This document shows positions 18,498-29,600 of a DNA stretch of 64,000 bases, one piece after another. A program made the position numbers and the translations under genes. Under the pieces are notes generated by a model. That model saw nothing but the letters and a program-made list of their open reading frames with translations, was not told the DNA's origin and made no database searches. Within the stretch, counting starts at the first letter, position 1. Each line of letters starts with the position of its first letter. The stretch comes from Flavobacterium sp. (GTDB lineage Bacteria; Bacteroidota; Bacteroidia; Flavobacteriales; Flavobacteriaceae), in NCBI GenBank assembly GCA_016714905.1, contig JADKBW010000001.1, positions 248,001 to 312,000 on the forward strand, given 5' to 3'.

Positions 18498-19859
18498 ATG
18501 AAAAAATATGAACTAATATTAGCATCTATATTTCTGCCAACTGCCTTCAGTTGTACCAATCCGGAAACTTATAGTGCCCCGGAAGATTTAAGCACAGAAT
18601 GCGGTGAATTGACCGCTAATAAAACTGTTCAGTCTATTGCTGCCACTTCAACAACGGCGTATCAATATACTGCTGATGACATCATTGAGGCTTATGTTAC
18701 TTCAAGTGATGAAGGAGGAAATTTCTACAAATCGCTTTCGTTGGTTTCTACTGACGGAACAACAGGGTTTAGTATTCCAATAGACGATTATAATCTTTAC
18801 ACCAAGTACGCTCCTGGCAGAAAAGTTTATTTGAATCTTAAAGATTTATATATCGTCAAAGATTTTGGAGGTTCAGTAAGTGGAACTGTAATTGGATCTT
18901 TATACAATGGAAACTCTATTGATGATCCTTCTGATGATGAAGTAGGTAGAATTTCTATAGCGAAGTACAAAAATGTAATTACGGCTTCATGTTCAGACTT
19001 TAAACCTGAATCAGAACTTGCTCAGCCTATGACCATAGCGCAAGCTAAAAGCGAACAAAACTTAAACAAACTTATCGTCTTGGATAATGTTCAGTTTACA
19101 GATGCTTCAATTGGCAACACCTATTTTGATCGGGATATGAATACTTCGGATTTTGCTACGGCGACTGATCATACGATTAAAGATATCAATGACAGCACTG
19201 TAATTGTAAGGATGAGTTCTTTCTCTACTTTTGCTACCAAACCAGTTCCAAGCACAAGCGGAAAAATATATGGTGTTATGACACGTTTCAGCGGTACCTA
19301 CCAATTTATGCTTAGAACCGAAAGAGATGTGCAGTTGACCAACCCGAGATTGCTTCCTGTGCCAGCATTTTTCACTGAACCATTCACGACAAATTTTGCC
19401 GCTTGGAGAAGCTTTAGCGTGACGGGAGGTCAGAGTTGGTCTTTGCTGGCTACTGGTGGAAATCCTACCCAACATGCAAAAATGAACGGCTATGCCAGCG
19501 GCGCGAATAATGTTAATGAAGATTGGTTAATTTCACCAGCACAAAACCTTTCAACATTCACAACTGCATTTTTATCTTTTGAAACAGCAACAAATTTTGC
19601 TGGAGATCCGCTTACCGTTTTAATTTCAACCAATTATAGCGGATCGGGAGACCCAAGTGGCGCCACTTGGACACCACTTACTGGTACATTAGCTGCAACG
19701 AATGGAGGTATCAGCAATTGGGTTGCTTCAGGACCAATCAATATCAATGCCTACACTGGAGCTGGTAACAATACTGTATTTGTTGCATTCAAATACACTT
19801 CAACAGCGACTTCAGGGTCAGATTGGCGTTTAGACAATGTAAAAATAGTTGCGAATTAA
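18498..19859 (+). CDS. DUF5689 and choice-of-anchor J domain lipoprotein
   Basis: 453 residues with a lipoprotein signal (Cys at about 19, AFSC). Residues ~45-270 form a DUF5689 domain, a predicted beta-barrel nucleic-acid/ligand-binding fold (IIEAYVTSSDEGGNFYKSL...YAPGRKVYLNLKDLYI). Residues ~280-453 form a choice-of-anchor J domain (FFTEPFTTNFAAW...NEDWLISPAQNL...DWRLDNVKI). DUF5689 lipoproteins are commonly encoded beside TonB receptors and EEP-type nucleases, as here. The set probably handles an extracellular polymer or phosphate ester; nucleic acid is a guess. Confidence 0.85.
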   Translation: MKKYELILASIFLPTAFSCTNPETYSAPEDLSTECGELTANKTVQSIAATSTTAYQYTADDIIEAYVTSSDEGGNFYKSLSLVSTDGTTGFSIPIDDYNLYTKYAPGRKVYLNLKDLYIVKDFGGSVSGTVIGSLYNGNSIDDPSDDEVGRISIAKYKNVITASCSDFKPESELAQPMTIAQAKSEQNLNKLIVLDNVQFTDASIGNTYFDRDMNTSDFATATDHTIKDINDSTVIVRMSSFSTFATKPVPSTSGKIYGVMTRFSGTYQFMLRTERDVQLTNPRLLPVPAFFTEPFTTNFAAWRSFSVTGGQSWSLLATGGNPTQHAKMNGYASGANNVNEDWLISPAQNLSTFTTAFLSFETATNFAGDPLTVLISTNYSGSGDPSGATWTPLTGTLAATNGGISNWVASGPININAYTGAGNNTVFVAFKYTSTATSGSDWRLDNVKIVAN

Positions 19860-19880
19860 AATATTTTTTACTCAGAAATA

Positions 19881-19910
19881 CAAAAGAGGCCATTCACGGC
19901 CTCTTTTTTT
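19881..19910 (+). terminator. Intrinsic terminator of the TonB/DUF5689 operon
   Basis: Stem AAAGAGGCC / GGCCTCTTT around the loop ATTCAC, followed by T-rich sequence, starting about 20 nt past the stop at 19859. Confidence 0.92.
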
Positions 19911-20092
19911 ATTTCAATATTTGGCCTTTTAAGGTAATTATATGCAATATGTAGCGCCTATTTTATTATTATAGCTGATTTCGCGGCTGAGAATCGAATA
20001 CCGCCTTTACAATCAAAATCCCAAAAATCCTTTTGACAAAATTTGTTCAATAGAAACGTAACTGCTTATTTAGAGGATAATGAACTTTGTCT

Positions 20093-20254
20093 TTTTGTGA
20101 CATTTTTTTTTCAAAATATTATTTTGTCACAAATCTGTGACATTTCTTTTTTTAAAATACTATTTTGTCACAAATCTGTGACAATTTTTTTTCAAGATTT
20201 TTTTTTGTCACAAATCTGTGGCAAAATTTTTCCAAATTATTATTTTGCCACAGA
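20093..20254. repeat. Four tandem ~40-bp hairpin units
   Basis: TGTGACA at 20096, 20136 and 20177 and TGTGGCA at 20217 each pair with TGTCACA at 20125, 20166 and 20206, or TGCCACA at 20246, across a T-rich loop of 22-23 nt. The units repeat every 40-41 bp. In the last unit both arms change together (TGTGGCA with TGCCACA), so pairing looks conserved. It lies in the gap after the DUF5689 operon terminator. Function unknown. Confidence 0.85.
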
Positions 20255-20256
20255 AA

Positions 20257-21015
20257 ATTTACTGAAAGCTAACTAAGTTAAAAAGTGTTTGTTTGCTCAA
20301 CAAATACAAACTCACTTCGTTCGACTTTGAGCAAATTGCCTGAATAAAAAAAATGAAAACTATTAATTACAATTCCCCTTTAAAAAAAAGTCTGGTAGTA
20401 ATGGAAAATTTGACATTAATTACCTGAAAATTTAAATAGAACATTGGACAAGAAAATTGTTGTCTGCTCTCGTGTCGTGGCAGAAACCAGCTATAACATC
20501 CAATAAGTGCTCTTGCTAATTTTTCGGTTTCGGGAACGTTTATTTTCGTGTTTTCGTTTTGCTTTAATGGAAAGATTTCTTTCCATTAGCCGCAAATCCG
20601 CCTATTAGCGTAACGATAAGACCATCGTTGTCTAGATAACAAGAATTCAAATCCCCATGTACGATTCCTTTTCTTATCTGATTGCACTTTTGTTGTTGAC
20701 AACAATTTTAGTACTAGCAAAACAATGATCAATTATAGTTCTAGCATTCTGTTTTGGACTGGCATTTTTTATCGCGGTATATTGAGACTAAGCTTAGCTT
20801 ATAAATTCTCTAAAGACGACAAACTTATTACCGCTTAAATAGCAATTAAAACGTCAAAAATGCCAATATATTCATGTTTTTACGAGTATTGGACCTAGAA
20901 TACTTAGTTTAGAAATAAAATCACTTTCTAATCCTAGTTAAGGTTCGACAAAAAGGACTTTAGTGGCCCATCACGCTGTCTTTGTCATAACACAGACGAA
21001 TTCTTTCGCATAAAA
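20257..21015 (-). pseudogene. Gene-poor stretch with a broken kinase-like remnant
   Basis: No intact gene is present. On the minus strand, codons from 20665 to 20564 read IVHGDLNSCYLDNDGL followed by VTLIGGFAANGK, resembling a protein-kinase or aminoglycoside-kinase catalytic loop (HxDL....LD..G...DFG). Upstream pieces in other frames (NARTIIDHCFASTKIVVNN, NKFVVFREFIS) look coding too. No frame stays open for more than about 40 codons. The stretch may be the end of the damaged region that covers the adhesin locus. Assignment is weak; the rest shows only AT-rich sequence. Confidence 0.3.
20565..20588. repeat. 24-bp near-perfect palindrome
   Basis: TAATGGAAAGA and its exact complement TCTTTCCATTA are separated by two bases. 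It overlaps the end of the kinase-like frame. It could be chance in AT-rich DNA. Confidence 0.5.
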
Positions 21016-21044
21016 AAAACCGAGCTTTAAAACTCGGTTTTTCA
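21010..21044. terminator. Bidirectional intrinsic terminator after the OmpA/PD40 gene
   Basis: AAAAAACCGAGC / ACTCGGTTTTT hairpin with stem ACCGAG (21019-21024) and CTCGGT (21033-21038), flanked by A- and T-runs. It lies 25-30 nt past the minus-strand stop at 21069. Confidence 0.9.
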
Positions 21045-21068
21045 ATGTTAATTTCTATTTCAAGATTT

Positions 21069-22921
21069 CTATTTTACAATCAAGAACTCAGAACGTCTGT
21101 TTTGTGCATGTTGCTCTTCCGTACAAGCCTCCTTGCAATCTACTTTCGGCTCTATTTCGCCCATTCCTTTACCAGAAATTCTATCTTTTGCAATTCCTTT
21201 AGATATTACATACTGAACCGTTGCTTTTGCTCTTCTGTCAGATAGCGATAAATTATAAGCATCACTTCTCTGTTGTCCGTATGTGATTTCGCCAAGATTA
21301 CTAACTTATCATTGCTCTTCATTACTTGAACCAATTTGTCTAACTCAAAAGCACCTTCTTGTGTGATATTGCTTTTGTTATATTCAAAGTAAATAGGATT
21401 CAAAACAATCTCTGTATCTGTAATGATGCTCTCGATAGGTTGTGAAAGTAGCATCAACTTTTACTTGTCCGCCTTTAGTTTTAGCTACACCGAAAGAACT
21501 TCCTTCAAATCCATCTTTTTTGAAGCTTGAATACTGTATGATTTTTCATTCCACATCGTAAGAAATCTCCCTTTTCATTAGTTGTTTTGGTTGCGATAAC
21601 ATTTCGTTTTTCGTCAATAATTGAAACACTTGCGTTAGCTAAGACCTCTCCTGTTTTTGCATTTGTAACTTTGGTAAATACTTCTACACCACAAATAGGT
21701 GTTGCTCGAAGATATCATCATTACCATTTCTGTTACTTGCAAAAATCCAAGGTTTTAACTTATTAAATGTAAATCCAAAGTCGTCTTTCTCAGTGTTTAC
21801 CGGCGTTCCAAGATTTACCGCTTCTTCCCCTTTACTTAGGTCAATTTGGAAAACATCCAAACCTCCATTCCTTGTTTGCCACTGATGCGAAATATACGTA
21901 TTATTATCATCGGCAATGAATGGAAAACTTTCATTTTCCTTCGCTGTTCACTTTACTCCAAGTTCTCTGGTTTCCCAAAACTTCCATCCGCATTTACAGC
22001 AACTTTCCAAATATCAACGCCTCCTATGCTACCCGGCATATCAGAAGAAAAATACAATGTTTTCCATCACGACTTAAACTAGGATTACTGGTAGAATACT
22101 CACTACTGTTAAACGGTAAGGGAAATTATTTTACCCCACTTTCCGTTATCTTTTGTTGAAACGAATAAATTATTTCTACTCAATTTCAATTTGTTTTTCT
22201 TGTCTTTCTCAAATGATGCTTCTTTGAAACTATCGCTCGAAAAATAAACCGCGGTCCCATCAGTACTAATTGTAAGTGGTCCGTAATGGCATTAGAATTC
22301 AATTCACTTACTGTATTGGCATTGGTAATCGTACCGTCAATATTGTAATCAGCTTTGTAAATGTCAAGAAATGGTTCTTTGTTCCATCCATACTCTTCTA
22401 GATCCAGTTCTGGCACTCGTAAAATACAGTTGATTGTCGTATAAAAACAGCTCCAAAATCTGACTTATCACTACTGATTTCCAGTGATTTCACATCGTAC
22501 TTCTTTTTTTGTCAAGCTTTGAATGTAATTAGATCCTTTTTAAACGCTATTGCTCTTTGGTCATTAGGCGTTAATGCAGCGAATTTCTGCATTTGGCCTA
22601 TTTATCTTTTCGTACTTCCGTTTGATTTAAGCACTTGCGCATAGCGATAATATGTTTCTGCGTCCTGCGGTTTTCAGTTGCTTTGGCATACCACCGTGCC
22701 GCCTCCCGTTGTGTTGAACATATTAAAATATGTATCAGCCAATCGTTTGTAAAGATAGTCATCTGATTTACCTTGGTCAACTAATTTTAGATATTCTTCT
22801 GCAGCGGTAACGTACCCATATTTCGGCTGTACAATTTTATCTGCTTTTTTGCGGATGCGTTTTGAGCGGGTAATTGTGCTACTGGTAATCACAAAACTAA
22901 ATGCTATATAGAGATTTTCAT
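21069..22921 (-). pseudogene. OmpA-family protein with TPR and PD40 propeller repeats (many frameshifts)
   Basis: Read piecewise from the ATG at 22919-22921 to the stop at 21069. N-terminal TPR-like text (YVTAAEEYLKLVDQGKSDDY) comes first, then PD40 beta-propeller blades, a carboxypeptidase-like domain, and an OmpA peptidoglycan-binding domain ending in ISGKGMGEIEPK and QNRRSEFLIVK. This is the 'OmpA family, PD40' protein usually encoded after PorP/SprF genes in T9SS adhesin clusters. Breaks occur every 50-200 bases, while protein text is conserved between them. A real envelope-anchored protein of about 620 residues is likely if the breaks are sequencing errors. Confidence 0.75.
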
Positions 22922-22932
22922 GCGATTACTTT

Positions 22933-23690
22933 TTATTTTGTAGAAATATCTAGGGTGATTGAGATCATTTTTTCGGGAAATTCAGGTCGAATAACAGTAG
23001 AATGATTTCGTGTGACGAGTGGTCGCAACTTTCAACCTGAAAATGATGTGATCACATGCATAACCAACTAGCCTCAAATTTGACTAATAGCATAACTAAC
23101 CATAGCACCAAAACTGTCTTCTTTCTCGATAAGTAGTCTTATTTCCAAACTCTGATTAAAACAAGATGTTCGTTGAAATATCGTAAGAAAGTGAAAGTGC
23201 CAAATGCTGTCTTAATCATTGTAAGGTTTGAATTTTTACATTTTCCGATAAATCAAAATATATCCTCCAGCAGAAACAGTGTGAGTGTTTCAGAACCATA
23301 TTGTCTTCCATTAAAATCTAAGTGTTTAGATTCTGTATTTATTTGGCACTGGAAAGCGACATATAGTATTTTTTGAGTGTAGTAGAAAAGTCCTGAACCT
23401 ATATTCAAAAACGTATTGTTGGTGTCCTAAGTAAATGCAGGACCATCAGGATCAGAAATCAAGTACTACTAACAATCTCACAATAGTCCTACTTTGTGGA
23501 AAGTAGCGCCTGCTTTCATACCAAACGCTAATCGATGTTCACTGCCGAGGTTTAACGTGTAAGAAAAGTTCCATAGACATTGTTCTCTTCCACAGAGCGA
23601 ATCTTGTCTGAAATCATAGACAAACCAACTCCCACATTTTTACCCACCGGCATAGATCCCAAGAGTGAGAATGTTGCTGGCGAACTTTAG
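22933..23690 (-). pseudogene. PorP/SprF-family T9SS membrane protein, N-terminus missing, frameshifted
   Basis: Pieces read SMPVGKNVGVGLSMISDKI, EENNVYG, SYTLNLGSEHRLAFGMKAG, LNIGSGLFYYT, KHLDFNGRQYGSE and SHEIILLFDLNFP, the order and wording of PorP/SprF outer-membrane proteins. These help T9SS display proteins with type B sorting domains on the surface. The first ~60 residues, including the signal peptide, are absent: at about 23690 the text switches directly from the adhesin's sorting domain into SprF. The stop is about 22933. The gene lies between adhesin and OmpA, the standard order. Confidence 0.72.
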
Positions 23691-26600
23691 TTCCGTATCT
23701 ATTAAAAATCTCAAGTTTACTAACATTCTGACCTTCTAAGTCAAAATAGTCATTTAGGCCATCTCCTTCTCCGGTGCCTTTAGGCGAAATACCTTTTTGA
23801 ATCGTGCAAGACACTGAAATAGCATTAAATGGCTCTGAGCAGCAAAGCCTTGATATGTTACTTCACAAGATATAATTACCCGCTTGAGAAACGACAACTG
23901 GAAGGTCCGTTTTGATCATTGATAACTGCATTTCATAACTCCAAACAAAGTTTGTAGTTTCAAAGATCAAAGTCGGCTGAAGTAATCGCAAGCGTACTTA
24001 CCGTTCAAATAACCGCCCGTTACAGCAAACTGCGGATTAGACGAAACAGTAACGTCACAATTCTGACCAGTCGCACATTGGTTTGCATCAGGAGTAAACA
24101 CATATACGCCGCTTGTGCAGTGTCAACGCACTAGGTGACCAAGAACCAGTAATTCCCATCTGAAAGTCGATTCTAATGTTGGGGCCGTACTGCCAGAGCA
24201 AATAGTCAAACTAGAATATCAAATCTGTTGTTGAACTTAATAACATTGTCACATTTAGATGTGTTTTGCAAAGCACATTGACCTGCATTTACGCGAAAGT
24301 ATAAGTTGTCGTCCCCAATAGCTGTGTTTTCCATTACTGAAGGCAACCAACTTCACCAAGCTGTCTTCATAGATGTTTCGATTCTAACTCGAGGAGCCGT
24401 AGTCTCTGCGCAGATGTCATTGATTGCAGCAAATGTTGGAGTAATATTCGGAGCAGTAACATTTACTTGAGCAGTTTGAGCAACAGGCTACTCGTTAGCA
24501 TCTGGTGTAAAATTATAAGTTGTTGTTCCTACTCGAATATTATTATCAATTATTGAAGGTGACCAAATTCCAGTTATGCCATTCTGTGACAGGCCTAACT
24601 GCGGTGTAGCTAAACTGAACAGAAGTCACTAATCGCAGCAAATGCCGGAGTAATATCTCTGAGCAGTAACATTTACAGTGAGTGTTTGAGCTGTAGCACA
24701 TTGGTTAGCATCTGTGTAGTAATAAGTTGTTGTACCTACTGTGACATTGTCAATTGTAGAAGGTGACCAACTTCCAGTAATGCCGTTCTGTGAAACAGGC
24801 TCCAACTGCATGTAGCTGCACCTGAACAGAACGCCACCAACCGTGGCAAATGCCGGAGTATTATCCGGAGCAGCAACACTTGTAGTGATGCGTTTGAGTT
24901 GTAGTACATTGGCCTGCATCTGAGCAAAATTATAGGGTTTGTAGTTCCTATTGTAATATTATCGATTGCTGCAGAAGGTGACTAATCTCCAGTTATGCCA
25001 TTCTGTGAGACAGCCTAACTGCGGTGCAGTTGTACCCGAACAGAAGCTCATTAATTGCAGCAAACGTCGGAATAATTTCTCCGATGTAATCGTTACAGTG
25101 ATTGTTTGACTTGTTGCACAAGGCACCGTGTTTAGAGTGAATGAGCAAGTCATCAATTGCAAAAATCATTTCCGGCACTTGTTAGCAGTTCTATTGTAAA
25201 GACTGATTTGCGCTGAAGTACTTAGTTCCTGAATTCCACCTCGAATAAGAATATTGAACCCAATCACAAATAGTAGCTCCAGCTCGTCGCTGAGCCTACA
25301 ATAGTTCCGTGAATAACCACATCAATTTGTGCCGGATTTTCAGCAACCACAGACTCCAAATAATAACTAAAAGTATAATTTTCATTTCCGCTAATGGGAT
25401 TGTTTGACTCCATATTGACATATCATTTCCAGCATTTGAGTAGAACCATCTGCCACCACTTATATTTCCAGAACTCTGGATGCATGATTTCGGGTACAAG
25501 CTGAAAACCTGGAAACCAACCATTAGGGTTAGTTACAACCCATAGGTTTTTTGTTCACCCACTGGTATCGTAAATGTTAAGAATTGATAATCTGATGTAA
25601 ATCCTGTATTGCCGGTCGAGAAATCACCACTTCACCACCAAGTTTGACTTGTTGCCGTGCCACCATTAGAGTAAATAAATATTCCGAAGTTCCTACTGTT
25701 GATGTTTGTATTGTCGCTGGGACCATGTTCCTGTAATCTCCATTAGAGATGTTAATTCCAAAGCAGGAGCAGTTGTTCCTACACAAAAGGTAAGGAGTTT
25801 CAAAATTTGGTTAAAATCGGATCAATAGTAATGTTAAAAGTGCTTTCTGCGGTACAAAATCCGATACGTCATAAATATAAAGCGTTTGTAGACCTGGAAA
25901 GTAGTTTCGTTTATATCCAAACCTGTATACATCGTTCCAGTTCCGCCTGGACCCGTGTAATAACTAAATGGAGCTGTTAAAGGTTGTAAATCATACTTTG
26001 ACATGAAGTAACAGGTCTACATACCAGTACAACCAACTCAGGTTGAATATCTACGCTAAAACTAATTTTGTATTCACATGCAGGAACCGCTGTAGTTTCC
26101 GCATATACATAAATTGTATTTACACCTTGAGTTGTAATTGTTGGATCAATTGGTCCAACTCCTCCGGTTTGAGAAAAATAATTTCCATTGTCAAAGCTGG
26201 TAATGTGTATGACTGAAAGCTACCAACATTTCCGATCGGCTCTAGAATAACTTCGGTTATTTTAGCAATACATTTTCTGTTTTTGTAGTTGTCTGACCTC
26301 CACAGCCCGTATATACAGCTTGGCGGTCATGTTGGTGTCTTCAGAAACGCAAACGTTGATGGTAGGTTCGCTACTGTAAAATGCTCCATCTTTTAACCAA
26401 GAGAATCTACAATTGAATTTCCGTCTGGTTGTAATCTCCCTTTTCATTCTGTGCTTCCCATTGACCTGTATTTCTGATCTGGTGGAAAATGAGGATATGG
26501 TACCTCATTGTTTTGAAGTCCAACACACCTCGCCCGCCGTTCCATGCAGCTTTAAACACTGATCTTGAAAACACATACTATTTTGTTGACCGAAGTTTCC

Positions 26601-29600
26601 AATAAAACTATTTGACTTGTTTTGAAGAGGTGAAATTGATTGCAACTAAATTGCAATATTATAATTTAAAACAATGCTCTACACGGCGCTTCACCAAGAT
26701 TTGATAATTATATGCTTTAAATCGGAGCGGGTCTACCGCATAGATTGATATCTTGATAACGCCGATAAATAACGTGATTTCAAATTGGCATTGGATCAGG
26801 CGTATTGTTGAGTATATGACCAAGGATAATTTAGTTTGTAGCTTGCGTGATAAAGGTCAATACGCCATTAGATCCAACATTTACTGTAGGATAACATGTG
26901 AAGCAGAAGTTTAAATGGCAAAGTAAGTGGACCGACCAAAAGTTGCCAAGTTGGTTACGGAAGTTTATGTTCCCTCAGTAAACAGAAACGGTGGAGCAAA
27001 ACACTACCGGGAAAACGGTATAGGTTGAAGTATCTCTCGATTCCGTAAATGCCGTAAGATCCACGCATCACTTTTCCTGGCACAAATCAATAACCTGGAC
27101 TTATCCTTGGTGCAATCAATCTCACACCAGCACAAACCGCTGGAAGGCCACTGAAGAAAGTTTCACATCCAGTCCAAAACCTTGTCATATCGGAATGAAA
27201 ACATTGTACACAAAACTCATAGAAACCAGTGCCAAAATACCTGTATTTACTGTGTTACTATGCCAACCGCCGGTCCGCTTGTGATAATGCTTCCTGCAGG
27301 TGGTGCCCTCAGAACAAGGTCTAGAGGTGGTTGAAAAACATACTCCCATTGGGTTGCCTTACCCTCCAGTCCAAATTAAATTAGCGGTTGGCTCGTTTGG
27401 AGTTGTTGAACCAAAAGTAATTGGTTGAGGACAAGTGGTGGGTATAAAAATTGAACCAGGTCTGTCCATGTACTAAAACCTTGGCGCCTCCACAAACACT
27501 TCTTACATAGTAATCATAGTAAGTATTTGGCGTTAATCCGTTGCTATACGGATTTTGGGTAACTGTTGTCCTATTGTGTCACTGTTGGTGCTGGAGTAGA
27601 ACCTGTCGCTTGAATCGAAATTTGCCACTCTCTTTCTCTGGACTTTCACGTTATTTGGCCAACCTAAACTCGCATTAAGGACTTAGTGTTGGATCAAACG
27701 CCGCTAATAATGTTGCGGTTTGGGCAGAGGTTTATAACAAGAGGTATTGCCTTTACGTTTCTCGCCTGTCAAGTGCTTTTTTCTTGTCCTAAATCCGGGT
27801 CACAATTTTCCTCTGATATAGAATAAATAACCGGTCCCGCAGTTAAACCTGGATATATAAACTGAATTAATCAAGAGCATCATGCACAAACACACGAGGA
27901 TGCGTTGCCTCAATCCACCCTGGTAAGTTAGTGTCAGGTGCAGGAGACCCTTGCGGAAGTGCCAAAATATGCCACGCGGTTGTCGCTGCTACGCTGTTCC
28001 TAGGCAAGGTAACTTGAAAAAGTTGTTAAATTATTGGAAGATAATGCCGTGGGCTGAAACAAGTTGGTGTTGGTCGAAAGTTTTGGTACACTGAAGTGCT
28101 CAAACCATTTTAATACACCACAATTCGTTCTTACATAATAAACGTGAGTTGGTTTCTGGTAAATGATTAGTTGGTATGTCCAACTCCAAGTAGTCGGGGA
28201 CCAGCTTCACCGGGATTTACTGGAATCCACCTGTGGGCTGATGTTGGGGTGCAGGAGGATCCTGCTGGCAACACCTAAAACTTGCCATGCGGTCTTGGAT
28301 GTCCACCCAAAGTTCCCAAAAAGACGTTAGGGGGTTATTGTCAGAAGCTGTTGGTTTCGGACAAGCAATACCTGTCGTAAACGCTTTCTTGATCCTGCTG
28401 GAGTACTAATATACCTCCACCGCAATCTGTTCTTACGTAGTATTCATAGGCCGTTTCTGGGTTAAAAGGGGTCCTTGTAACTCAAAGGGGAGACCTGCTT
28501 CCCACCATAATCATCCCATCTGGTGATCCGCTTCTGGTGGCGCAGGTCCTGACTGCAGCGGACAATTACTTGCCACGCTGTTCCTTAGGATTGGTCCAAG
28601 TAAAGTCGCCCAAAAGGGTTATTGACGTCATGCTGGCCCTTAAACGTTGGTTTGGACATTGCTCTTTCGTTCTGAAATTGTTCCACAAGTCCAATCACTT
28701 GGTCCGTTTACAGAACAAAACCGAACGAACATATACTGTATAGTTTAGATTGTCAGGCAACAATGTCTGGGAGTCGGATAAGGAACCTGGGTAACTCCGG
28801 CATATGTAGGAATCGTTGTTGGTGTTGGAGCTGGAGAACCTTGTGGCGCAATATATACATCCCAAGCTGTTGTTGGAACGCCATTTCACAAAGTGTCGTT
28901 GTAAATAAAAACGGCCCAGACCATGGACTAAAAAGTCCATCACCACAAGCGGCTCTAACCCAACATTGGTAGCAGTTCCTGCCACTAGTGGCGTGCTGCT
29001 GAAGTAGTAGTTATCAGATAATCCGTGTTTTGAGTCGTAGCCGTTCCTGCTACAGTCGGAATATCAGAACCAGCCGTTTGTACTGCTACTTCCCAAGCCG
29101 TGCGGTACTTCCCACTCCGTTAGACCATGGCAGTGGCGCTTGTTGGCCAACTTTGTCCCAAAGGGTTTACAGGTTGAGGGCAAGTCGCTTGCTGAATGGT
29201 TAAAGTATACGGAAATGTTAGTGTCGCTGTTGTAGAAGAAATACAATATATACAGTTTGTCCTGCAGTCACGCAAGTGAAGGAGGTACCCTGATGTTTGC
29301 GTTGCGTTTCCTACCTAGCAATACAAGTTGTTCCAACGTTGCGCAGTTTGCGTATACAAACACACCTGTATTAGTTGATCCATTTGGATTCATCGAGATG
29401 AAAATATTGCCATCTGCCAGCTGTATGGTGAATAAACCACGTCATTACCCGCTAAAATCCTGCGCCTGCACCACAAAGTGCCGCTCCGCCTGGCGAACCG
29501 TTTACAATGTTATTTCCATAAATAGACGTATTACTGAATCTGAATAAGGTAGTGGATTAGTCGCGACTATTGGTTCAGACAAGTTCTTCCTAAAGGTAGC

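Noticed and set aside
19107..19475. Minus-strand 122-codon frame opposite the DUF5689 gene
   Set aside because: Antisense to a complete two-domain lipoprotein gene with matching operon spacing.
20087..20256. CRISPR-like array
   Set aside because: Repeats of 18-20 bp with ~22-bp gaps look superficially like CRISPR, but the gaps are all similar T-rich sequence, and there are no cas genes.
20043..20276. Plus-strand 77-codon open frame
   Set aside because: It is a translation of the T-rich tandem repeat; composition and repeats explain it.
28537..29547. Plus-strand frames of 68-96 codons in the adhesin region
   Set aside because: They are antisense to Fn3 units, rich in Cys/Trp/Ser from reverse translation, with no family.
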